Part shown: piece after piece, positions 15,713-23,333 of the stretch
Position numbering within the stretch: the stretch's first letter is position 1
How the letters are laid out: every line of letters begins with the position of its first letter
Origin: Nitrobacter sp047149785
Lineage (GTDB): Bacteria > Pseudomonadota > Alphaproteobacteria > Rhizobiales > Xanthobacteraceae
Reading direction: 5' to 3'
Assembly (NCBI RefSeq): GCF_047149785.1
Contig: NZ_BAAGBE010000001.1
Location: 2,852,001 to 2,916,000, forward strand
Length of the DNA stretch: 64,000 nucleotides
Position numbers and translations under genes: made by a program
The notes under the pieces: model-generated
What the model saw: only the letters and a program-made list of their open reading frames with translations
What the model was told of the DNA's origin: nothing
Databases searched by the model: none

Positions 15713-17242
15713 TCAATGATCGTCGACGGCATCGTCGGCGACGAAGGCGCAGCACTCGCCGCCGGTGCGGTCGCTCACCGCGATCGCGCAATTGAGCAGG
15801 CCCCTGGCAACCAGATCGGGGTAACGCGCCTCGATCGCGTCACGCACCCGCCGGCCCCGCGCGATCGACCGCTCGCGTGACTCAGGAATCCGGGCGTCAT
15901 ATTCGAAGTGCACCAGCACCGGGACCGGCAGGCCGTGCGCGACATTGAGCTTGGCGAAGATCTCGATCCCGACATCCATGTCGGGCGCGCCTTCCTCGAT
16001 GGTGTCGAGGTGGGCGAAATAAAACAGGTTGCGCAGTTGCAGCGGCCGCACCGCTTCGCCGGCGACGATGCATTCCTCGTCATGCCCGATGGTCGCGTAG
16101 CGCCCGGTGTGATGCTTGATGACGTATTCGATCTGCGACAGATTCGCCTCGGCCAGCGCCAGCACCAGGCGGCGCATGCCCTCGTGCATGCGGCCGTTGC
16201 CCTGACCCCAGCCGCCCATGCCCTCGGCATCGGCCACGATCTCGGCGATGCGCTTCCGCGCCGCTTCGGGCGCAAGCCCGAGGGTGTCGCGATAGACCTG
16301 CGCGGTCTCGAAATAGCGATGCGGGTTGACCTCGCCGAAGCCGTCGGGCAGGTGGATGCGCAGCGCGTCCAGATCGGTGTCCACGCCGATGAGCAGCACG
16401 TCGGGCGCGGCGCCCGCGCCGAAGGTCCGATCGATCGCCGCGCGCAGCTCATGCTGCAGGCGCTTCAGCGCCGCCTCGGTGGCCTGGCGGTCATTGCTGC
16501 CATGAGCGGCGCAACCGTGGCCGTTGGGCGAGGAACTGCTGAAGTGATAGACGGCGATCTTGAGGTAGTTCAGGCGCTCGCCATCGACCATCGCGCCCGA
16601 CAGTCGCTCGACTTCGCGCTGCGCCCAGTCGCAGACATCCACCTCGACGTCGAACAGCGCGCCGGCATAGGCCTTCACCCGCACATTCGGCCCAGGCAGA
16701 ATGCGCAGCACATAAGGGCTGACGCCCTGCAGCCGGCCGTCGGAACAGGGACTGATGTCCACGGTATGATAGCCGCAGGACCGCAGGAAGTTTTCATCGA
16801 GCGGCATGCGCTGGCGCCAACCGGCCTGCTCGGCCCGCGCATTGTCGACGCACGACTTCAGGCCGCTGAATATGCAGCGCGAGTGCAAGGCGGACAAATC
16901 GAGCCCGCACACCCAGGCGTCCTCGAGCACCTGCGACGGCAGATCGAAACCGAGCTGCTCGCTCGCGAGTTGCTGCGCGCGCTCGGTGAAGTTCGCATCG
17001 TGCTGATGCGTGGAGATGCGCTTGAGCACGTCGACGATGCGGGTGAAGCGCGAGCGCACCGTCCGCTCGTAGTCGAACAACAGACGGTTGAGGTCACGAT
17101 CGACCAGCGCATGCTCGCACGTCTGCCCGCCGCCGATCATGCACGCCGGATGATCGGGCACGGCCGCCCTCGCGGGCGCCGCCGCCGCGGCAACCGGGTT
17201 GGCCTCTCGTTGCAGGGCCTGAAGGCGTTTGCGCGTATCCAT
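15713..17242 (-). CDS. csoSCA: Carboxysomal carbonic anhydrase CsoSCA
   Basis: A 509-residue shell-associated beta-type carbonic anhydrase (formerly epsilon class, csoS3), which makes CO2 from bicarbonate inside the carboxysome. The three-domain layout fits the family length (~515). Zinc ligands are visible as Cys in SPCSDGR (~166), His in AVYHFSSSSP (~232) and Cys in GHGCAAHG (~243); Asp and Arg of CSDGR form the conserved dyad. The N-terminal ~40 residues are disordered and Ala-rich, consistent with the peptide that anchors the enzyme to RuBisCO. The ATG at 17242 follows csoS2 by 11 bases; a short gap leads to csoS4A. Confidence 0.95.
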   Translation of the reverse strand: MDTRKRLQALQREANPVAAAAAPARAAVPDHPACMIGGGQTCEHALVDRDLNRLLFDYERTVRSRFTRIVDVLKRISTHQHDANFTERAQQLASEQLGFDLPSQVLEDAWVCGLDLSALHSRCIFSGLKSCVDNARAEQAGWRQRMPLDENFLRSCGYHTVDISPCSDGRLQGVSPYVLRILPGPNVRVKAYAGALFDVEVDVCDWAQREVERLSGAMVDGERLNYLKIAVYHFSSSSPNGHGCAAHGSNDRQATEAALKRLQHELRAAIDRTFGAGAAPDVLLIGVDTDLDALRIHLPDGFGEVNPHRYFETAQVYRDTLGLAPEAARKRIAEIVADAEGMGGWGQGNGRMHEGMRRLVLALAEANLSQIEYVIKHHTGRYATIGHDEECIVAGEAVRPLQLRNLFYFAHLDTIEEGAPDMDVGIEIFAKLNVAHGLPVPVLVHFEYDARIPESRERSIARGRRVRDAIEARYPDLVARGLLNCAIAVSDRTGGECCAFVADDAVDDH

Positions 17243-17253
17243 CTCCGCGATCC

Positions 17254-19938
17254 TCAGCCGCGCGCCCCGCCGGAGACGGTCACCATGGCTCCGCCCCGGG
17301 TATTGCCGGCCGAGCCGGTGATCACGGATTCAGGCACTTCAGGTCGCTCGACGCTGCGAAACGCCATGGCGCTGGCACCGGTCCCACGTGACTGCCCGCG
17401 CATCGAGGGATTGCGCGACAGGCTGGACAAACCTTCGGTGCCGGTGACACGGCTGTTACCGTCCCATGCGTCTCCCGAGACCCGCCGACCCTGCTGGCTG
17501 CCCTCGCCGCTCAAGCGGCGCGCGGCGGGGAGGGACTGCTCGTCGTCGCGCGGACGGCGCATCTGATCGCCGTGGCGGAATTCGGGCGTGCCGGTGATCA
17601 GGCCATCGGCCTTGTTGATCGGGCCGGTGATGCGCGAGCCACTCAGGCCGCTGCCGGTGATAATCTCGGTTTGCCGCTCCTCGCGAGCCTGCCGCGCCGG
17701 AATGCTGATACTGAAGTCCCGGGGAGCGGGCGGACGTTGATCCACATCGCGCGCGCGGAAGCGGTCGCTCATCGCGCATTGCCCGGAGGCAATATTGTCC
17801 AGCCCGAGATAGGGCGTTCCCGAAATCGGCTCGCATGCGCCGCGCTCGTCGCCGGTGATTTGCGCTCCGCCCGCGCCCGGCCGATCGCCGGTGACGATAG
17901 TGGCAGGGATCACCGCGCTGTCGCGCACCCGCGCAGCCTGCTGCTGGCGCTGCGACGCCTGGCAGAACGCGGCATACTGGCCCCGGCCGATATACGGAGT
18001 GCCGCTGATCGGCGAACACGCGCCGGCCTCGTTGCCGGTGACGTGGTCCGCACGTCCCGCGGCGATGCCCGTGACCGTCTGGCCGTTCAGCGTGGCGTCG
18101 ACCACGACCTTGCTCGCCGGAGAGACGGTAGGCGCCGCCGGACAGACCATGGCCAACTGGCGGGTGCCAATGTAGTCCGTGCCGGTGACGGGTTCGCACC
18201 CATATGACTCGTCACCGGACAATTTTGGGCTTGGAGCGACCTCCGAGCCGGTCACGGTCCGACCGCGCAGCGTCTGCATCTCGGCCACTTTCCGAGGACC
18301 GGGCGTCTTGCACAGCCCCGCGAAATCGGCGGTGGTGTAGTACTGGCTGCCGGTGATGCTGCGGCAGGAACCGACTTCGTTGCCGGTCACCTTGCCCGAA
18401 CGACCGACGGCGGTCCCCGAGACGGTCTGATCGTCGCGGGTGGACATCACGCTGACCTTTCGCGGTCCTCCTGGGGGCGCCGTCCGGCAAAAATCGCGAA
18501 ATTGCTCGACGGTATGATACTCGGTGCCGGTGACCGGGCGGCAGCTCCCGGCCTCGTCGCCGGTCTGCCGCTCGCTGCGGCCCACGACCGTGCCCGTCAC
18601 GGGTTTGCCCGCGGCCGTATGAGTGACCGCCACTTTGGGCGGAGCGTCATCGGTCTCGGCCTGGCTGTAACGTGTACCGGTGATAGCCCGGTCGGAGCCG
18701 TGCTCAACGCCTGTGACGCGGCGCGGACGATCGACCAGCGCGCCGGTGACGGTCTGGCCCTTGTCGGTGCGGGTGAGCGCCACCTTCCCGAGCGGCGCGG
18801 ACGGCCGTGTCGAACAGAACTGCTCGAAGCGCTCGCTCGAGAGATATTCGGTGCCGGTCACGGGGTGGCACGCGCCATGCTCATCGCCCGTGGTCTTGGT
18901 GGAGCGGCCCAGCGCGGTGCCCGTGATGCGTTGCTCGCGCAGCGTGGTGCTGACGGCAACCTTCGGCGCAGCCGGCTCGAGCCGGGTGCCGCAGAGGGTC
19001 TGGAACTGCTCGAAGCCGATGTACTCGGTGCCCGTGATCGCGCGGCAGGAGCCCGGCTCATTGCCGGTCACCTTGGTGCTGCGCTCGACCTGGGTGCCGG
19101 TGACGGTTTGTCCCGACAGGGTATGTCCCTGCTCGACCTTGTCGGGTGCCGGGACCACGTTGCGGGCACGCATCCGGCCGGTCGGACGAGTGCCGGCGCC
19201 GGAAGCCTTGTCGACCTGGCCCGCCAGCGCCTTCACCAGCCGCCGCTGCATCGCGACCTGACGGCCGGTCGCGCCTTTGAGCATGGCGCTCTGCCAATCC
19301 TGGCCCGGCATCGCCGCGGCGATCCGCGTGGCCTGGGCGACGCGCTTGAGCCCTGTTTTGCCATCTTGGTTCAGCGCAGCGCGGCGCATTTTGGCCAGCG
19401 CGCGGCCGGTAGCGGCCTCTTGCACGTTCGGCGCGGCGCGCTCCACCACCGGCGTGCCGGCCTGCGCCATTTCAATCCGGGTCGCCTCCTTGCGCCGCGC
19501 GCCGTCGGTGCCGCAGCCGCATTGCCCGCCGCAGCCGCAATCAGAGCCGCGCGCCTCGGCCGCCGCTGCACGGCTCGGGCGCAGATGCGCCGCGGGACGG
19601 GATGCAGCGCCGTGCCCGGCGTCCTGCAACGCCGCCCTCCCTGTCGTGGACAACGCATGCCGCCGGGCTCGCGCCGCCGATTTCGATGCCACCGGGGCAA
19701 GCGTGGACACCGTGCCCGCCGCCGACGCCATCGCCGATGCGGCCGGGACGGCACTGTGATGGGCGCTTGCGATCTGCCCGGCATTCAGTTGCAGGCGGCC
19801 GGCCCCCGCGCGCTTGTCGGTTTGCGCGGTCTGGATGACACGGGCCTTGCCGTGACGCGCCATGGCCTGCCGGCGTTGGAGCGCCAGCTCGCGGCCGGAT
19901 AGGGTTGCAGAAGCATGACCAGGGGTGACGTTTGTCAT
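17254..19938 (-). CDS. csoS2: Carboxysome scaffold protein CsoS2
   Basis: An 894-residue disordered scaffold that binds RuBisCO and shell proteins and drives carboxysome assembly. Four N-terminal repeats with basic helices occur near residues 14, 86, 178 and 224 (for example GRELALQRRQAMARHGK, GRQVAMQRRLVKAL); these bind RuBisCO. The middle region (~270-640) holds six repeats with VTGT..GRS..VTG.E.G.C..VTGTEY. One repeat (about residue 390) lacks the usual Cys residues. The C-region (~640-894) contains ISGTPY blocks and the terminal peptide MVTVSGGARG that binds the shell. A Cys-rich cluster, DCGCGGQCGCG, sits near residue 135. The ATG at 19938 has GAGG 6 bases upstream. Confidence 0.95.
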   Translation of the reverse strand: MTNVTPGHASATLSGRELALQRRQAMARHGKARVIQTAQTDKRAGAGRLQLNAGQIASAHHSAVPAASAMASAAGTVSTLAPVASKSAARARRHALSTTGRAALQDAGHGAASRPAAHLRPSRAAAAEARGSDCGCGGQCGCGTDGARRKEATRIEMAQAGTPVVERAAPNVQEAATGRALAKMRRAALNQDGKTGLKRVAQATRIAAAMPGQDWQSAMLKGATGRQVAMQRRLVKALAGQVDKASGAGTRPTGRMRARNVVPAPDKVEQGHTLSGQTVTGTQVERSTKVTGNEPGSCRAITGTEYIGFEQFQTLCGTRLEPAAPKVAVSTTLREQRITGTALGRSTKTTGDEHGACHPVTGTEYLSSERFEQFCSTRPSAPLGKVALTRTDKGQTVTGALVDRPRRVTGVEHGSDRAITGTRYSQAETDDAPPKVAVTHTAAGKPVTGTVVGRSERQTGDEAGSCRPVTGTEYHTVEQFRDFCRTAPPGGPRKVSVMSTRDDQTVSGTAVGRSGKVTGNEVGSCRSITGSQYYTTADFAGLCKTPGPRKVAEMQTLRGRTVTGSEVAPSPKLSGDESYGCEPVTGTDYIGTRQLAMVCPAAPTVSPASKVVVDATLNGQTVTGIAAGRADHVTGNEAGACSPISGTPYIGRGQYAAFCQASQRQQQAARVRDSAVIPATIVTGDRPGAGGAQITGDERGACEPISGTPYLGLDNIASGQCAMSDRFRARDVDQRPPAPRDFSISIPARQAREERQTEIITGSGLSGSRITGPINKADGLITGTPEFRHGDQMRRPRDDEQSLPAARRLSGEGSQQGRRVSGDAWDGNSRVTGTEGLSSLSRNPSMRGQSRGTGASAMAFRSVERPEVPESVITGSAGNTRGGAMVTVSGGARG

Positions 19939-20044
19939 ACGGACCTCAGCACAAAGAACCGAACTCGATGAAGGGTGCGGCGCCGACGCGCCTCGCTCAA
20001 ATCAGGGGCGCCGAATCGAGTCGGGTTCCAGCGCCCTCTCCTCA

Positions 20045-20371
20045 TCAGCGATACACCACGAAGGCCGTGCCCTGGCTCTGGGAGTAGTTGTCGTAGGCGA
20101 CGAACCGCACCATCTGATCCGGAAACTCGCGGTGGCAGGCCTCGATCTCGGCCATAACAGCATCGACGGACTGCTCGCCGAACAGCGGCAGTTTCCACAT
20201 GTACCAGTAGCTCACCTTTGCGGGCGTGCCCTTTTCGGTGTGCTCGACTGCCGGATTCCAACCCTGGGCGATCGCGTAGGCGATCTGACGGCGCACCTGA
20301 TCGGGCGTCATCGGCGGCAGATAGGAGAAGGTCTCGTACTTTTTCATCGAGCGGTAGGCTTGAACGGCCAT
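20045..20371 (-). CDS. cbbS: RuBisCO small subunit, form IA
   Basis: A 108-residue small subunit. KYETFSYLPPM, GWNPAVEH, YWYMWKLPLFGEQ and FVAYDNYSQSQG are hallmark segments of carboxysomal form IA CbbS. Eight small subunits cap the L8S8 enzyme. The ATG at 20371 gives the expected N-terminal length; the upstream frame is not conserved. It lies 80 bases after cbbL and 106 bases before csoS2; that latter gap shows no clear structure. Confidence 0.95.
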   Translation of the reverse strand: MAVQAYRSMKKYETFSYLPPMTPDQVRRQIAYAIAQGWNPAVEHTEKGTPAKVSYWYMWKLPLFGEQSVDAVMAEIEACHREFPDQMVRFVAYDNYSQSQGTAFVVYR

Positions 20372-20451
20372 GACTTCAGTCCTTTCGAAAGCAGTAAGTG
20401 CGGGGCGGCGGCGCGGCCCACAGGGCGCTGCCGACCGCAACCGGAAGCGAT

Positions 20452-21873
20452 TTACTTGTTGGCGATAGCGAGCTTGTCCACGGCCTCGAACTCGAACTTG
20501 ATCTCCTTCCACGTCTCCATGGCGATCTTCAGCTCGGGCGAATGGGCGGCGGCGGCGGTGAGGATCTCCTTGCCTTCCTTCTCCAGATGGCGGCCTTCGG
20601 CGCGCGCCTGGACGCAGGCTTCGAGCGCCACGCGGTTGGCGTGCGCGCCGGCGGCGTTGCCCCAGGGGTGGCCCAGCGTGCCACCGCCGAACTGCAGGAC
20701 CGAGTCGTCGCCGAAGATCGTGACCAGCGCGGGCATGTGCCAGACGTGGATCCCGCCGGACGCCACCGCGAAGCAGCCGGGCATCGATCCCCAGTCCTGG
20801 TCGAAGAAGATGCCGCGCGAGCGGTCTTCGGGCACATAGGATTCACGCAGCAGGTCGATCCAGCCCAGGGTGGAGGCGCGGTCGCCCTCGAGCTTGCCCA
20901 CCACGGTGCCGGTGTGCAGATGGTCGCCGCCCGACAAACGCAGAATCTTGGTCAGCACGCGAAAGTGGATGCCATGGTGCGGGTTGCGGTCGATCACGGC
21001 GTGCATGGCGCGATGGATGTGCAGCAATATACCGTTGTCGCGACACCAGTTCGCCAGGCCGGCGTTGGCGCAAAGACCTCCTGCGAGGTAATCGTGCATG
21101 ATGATGGGGGCGCCGATTTCCTTGGCATGCTCGGCGCGCTTGTACATCTCCTCGGGAGTCGGCGCGGTCACGTTGAGATAGTGGCCCTTCCGCTCGCCGG
21201 TTTCCTGTTCGGCTTTCTGGACCGCCTCCATCACGAAATCAAAACGGTCGCGCCAGCGCATGAACGGCTGGCTGTTGATGTTCTCGTCGTCCTTGGTGAA
21301 GTCCAGACCGCCGCGCAGGGCTTCGTAGCAGGCGCGGCCGTAGTTCTTTGCGGACAGGCCGAGCTTGGGCTTGATGGTGCAGCCCAGTAGCGGACGGCCG
21401 TATTTGTTGAGCCTGTCGCGCTCGACCTGGATGCCGTGCGGCGGGCCGCCGCAGGTCTTCACGTAAGCGATGGGGAAGCGCAGATCTTCCAGACGCAGCG
21501 CCCGGACGGCCTTGAACCCGAACACGTTGCCCACCAGCGAGGTGAACACGTTGACGACCGAGCCTTCCTCAAAAAGGTCGATGGGATAGGCAATGAAAGC
21601 GTAATAGCACGTATCGTCGCCCGGCACGTCCTCAAGACGGTAGGCGCGTCCCTTATAGTAGTCGAGGTCGGTCAGCAGATCGGTCCACACCGTGGTCCAG
21701 GTGCCACAGGACGATTCGGCGGCCACCGCCGCCGCCGCCTCCTCGCGATCCACCCCGGGCTGCGGCGTAATCTTGAAACAGGCCAAGATGTCGGTGTCGA
21801 GAGGCACGTAATCCGGCTGCCAGTAGCTTTCTCGATATTGTGTAACGCCGGCCTGGTAGGTTTTGACTGCCAT
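20452..21873 (-). CDS. cbbL: RuBisCO large subunit, form IA
   Basis: A 473-residue large subunit that fixes CO2 onto RuBP. The carbamylated Lys is in GGLDFTKDDEN, the catalytic loop-6 Lys in GTVVGKLEGDR, and KPKLGLSAKNYGRA carries the first active-site Lys. The start is ATG 21873 (MAVKTYQAG), 9 bases after AAGGAG. A longer in-frame extension to 21954 is not a gene start. The form IA type is supported by the N-terminus and by the carboxysome operon it leads. It is the first gene of the minus-strand cso operon, divergent from cbbR. Confidence 0.97.
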   Translation of the reverse strand: MAVKTYQAGVTQYRESYWQPDYVPLDTDILACFKITPQPGVDREEAAAAVAAESSCGTWTTVWTDLLTDLDYYKGRAYRLEDVPGDDTCYYAFIAYPIDLFEEGSVVNVFTSLVGNVFGFKAVRALRLEDLRFPIAYVKTCGGPPHGIQVERDRLNKYGRPLLGCTIKPKLGLSAKNYGRACYEALRGGLDFTKDDENINSQPFMRWRDRFDFVMEAVQKAEQETGERKGHYLNVTAPTPEEMYKRAEHAKEIGAPIIMHDYLAGGLCANAGLANWCRDNGILLHIHRAMHAVIDRNPHHGIHFRVLTKILRLSGGDHLHTGTVVGKLEGDRASTLGWIDLLRESYVPEDRSRGIFFDQDWGSMPGCFAVASGGIHVWHMPALVTIFGDDSVLQFGGGTLGHPWGNAAGAHANRVALEACVQARAEGRHLEKEGKEILTAAAAHSPELKIAMETWKEIKFEFEAVDKLAIANK

Positions 21874-22085
21874 ATTCGAGGACTCCTTCATGCGCGCTTT
21901 TGCGGTAAGCGAACGACGGGCAAAGACCCACCGCGGTGCAGCGGCCATCCGCATCCGGCCCGGGCGTGATGTTCTTCAGCACGGCCCCGCCGATTCCCGA
22001 GAACCACCCACAAATAAAAGAGCCTGGACATAAACGCTAATTGCGATTTTTGATCAAATGCCTTAGACTTACTTATGTATCAGCC
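21874..22085. promoter_or_regulatory. cbbR-cbbL divergent promoter/operator region
   Basis: A 212-base gap between divergently transcribed cbbL and cbbR. The cbbR-proximal half (about 22010-22080) is AT-rich in an otherwise G+C-rich region and includes the palindrome TTTGATCAAA (22049-22058), flanked by CTAATTGCGA and CCTTAGACTTA. CbbR is a LysR-type regulator that normally binds such intergenic sites; the assignment of this segment as its operator is inferred from position and composition. Confidence 0.55.
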
Positions 22086-23066
22086 ATGTATCTCACTCTC
22101 AGACAGCTCCAGATCTTCGACGCGGTGGTTCATCAGCGGAGCTTTACGCGCGCAGCCAGCGCGCTGCACCTGACCCAGCCGGCGGTCTCGATGCAGATGC
22201 GACAGCTCGAAGAGCAGATCGGCGTGCCGCTGTTCGACTACGTTGGAAAACAGATCAAACCGACCGACGCCGGTCGCGAACTGCATCGTCACGTCACGCT
22301 GATCGGCGCCAAGATGCGCGATCTCGAGTCGGCAATGGAGGAGTTCCGCGGCATCGATCGCGGAGAACTCGACCTCACCGTGGCCAGCACGGCCAACTAT
22401 TTCATGCCCAAGCTGATTGCAGCCTTCTGCGCCCGCCACGCCAAAGTGCAGGTGAGGCTGCAGGTGTCCAACCAGACGCATATCCTGGAGACGCTCTCGG
22501 CGTCGAACAACGACCTGGCCATCATGGGGCAGCCGGCAGAGAACGCCGAACTCGTCGCGCGCGGGTTTCTCGACAATCCGCTGGTGGTCATCGCCTCCCC
22601 CGAGCATCCTCTGGCCGAATGCCGGCAAATTCCGCTGGCGCAATTAGGTCACGAGCGCTTCATTACCCGCGAGCCCGGCTCGGGCACGCGCAACGCGGCG
22701 GAGCGGCATTTTTCGCGGCACGGCGTGGAATTCCATTCGGTGATGGAGATGAGCAGCAACGAGGCCATCAAACAGGCGGTCGAAGCCGGGCTGGGATTGG
22801 GCATCCTGTCGCTGCACACCCTGGAGCTGGAACTGGGGATGCGCCGCCTGATCACCCTCAACGTCGAGAGTTTTCCGATCGTACGGCAATGGTTCGTCGT
22901 GCACCGCAGCGGCAAGCGACTGTCGGCGGTGGCGCAGTCGTTCCTGGCGTTCCTTACCGAGCAGGCGCGCCCGCTGGCCTCGCCCAAGCATCCGTTTCCC
23001 GGCCGCTTACGCCATGAACTTGACCGGACGGCCGACCTGGATGTCGCTGACGAAAATCACCCCTGA
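22086..23066 (+). CDS. cbbR: CbbR, LysR-type activator of CO2-fixation genes
   Basis: A 327-residue LysR-family regulator. The N-terminal helix-turn-helix is in RSFTRAASALHLTQPAVSMQMRQLE split over residues ~18-42, followed by the substrate-binding domain (~90-300) that senses metabolites such as RuBP or NADPH in other CbbRs. ATG 22086 (MYLTLRQLQIFDAVV) is the family start; codons upstream to 22041 are in frame but unconserved. It is divergent from cbbL, the classic arrangement. Its last 60 bases overlap, on the opposite strand, the end of the CPII gene. Confidence 0.93.
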   Translation: MYLTLRQLQIFDAVVHQRSFTRAASALHLTQPAVSMQMRQLEEQIGVPLFDYVGKQIKPTDAGRELHRHVTLIGAKMRDLESAMEEFRGIDRGELDLTVASTANYFMPKLIAAFCARHAKVQVRLQVSNQTHILETLSASNNDLAIMGQPAENAELVARGFLDNPLVVIASPEHPLAECRQIPLAQLGHERFITREPGSGTRNAAERHFSRHGVEFHSVMEMSSNEAIKQAVEAGLGLGILSLHTLELELGMRRLITLNVESFPIVRQWFVVHRSGKRLSAVAQSFLAFLTEQARPLASPKHPFPGRLRHELDRTADLDVADENHP

Positions 23067-23333
23067 ATGGGCCTCGAAAAACGGCTGGAAACCCTCGAGC
23101 AGCGGATCGAACAGGCTTTGCGGCACGGCGACGATGATCATGATGAGGACATCATCCTCGTTGAACATCAGGTGCCCGCCATACATGCCGTGGCTGCCCT
23201 TGCCCGACAGATTGCCGACGATGGTATAGCCCTTGACGCCGGCGCGATCGAGCAGGTCGGTGGCGAATTCCTTGTGTGCGCCCTCGAGGATGATTTCCAG
23301 CTTTTTCAGCGGATGCAGCTTGATCGCGTTCAT
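23007..23333 (-). CDS. Carboxysome-associated PII-like protein CPII
   Basis: A 108-residue ferredoxin-like-fold PII-related protein: LKKLEIILEGAHKEFATDLL, then GVKGYTIVGNLSGKGSHG (T-loop region) and a C-terminal GVIFVSDIQVGRPV. In other autotrophs this protein lies beside dabA and binds bicarbonate together with ADP or AMP, so it is a candidate sensor of inorganic carbon and energy state for the DAB pump or carboxysome. The ATG at 23333 overlaps the dabA stop (ATGA), so it is the last gene of the dab operon. Its 3' end overlaps the 3' end of cbbR by 60 bases. Confidence 0.85.
   Translation of the reverse strand: MNAIKLHPLKKLEIILEGAHKEFATDLLDRAGVKGYTIVGNLSGKGSHGMYGGHLMFNEDDVLIMIIVAVPQSLFDPLLEGFQPFFEAHSGVIFVSDIQVGRPVKFMA

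Noticed and set aside
17254..19938. Programmed frameshift site in csoS2, as described for Halothiobacillus
   Set aside because: I could not identify a convincing slippery site with downstream structure by eye, so I make no claim that two forms are made.
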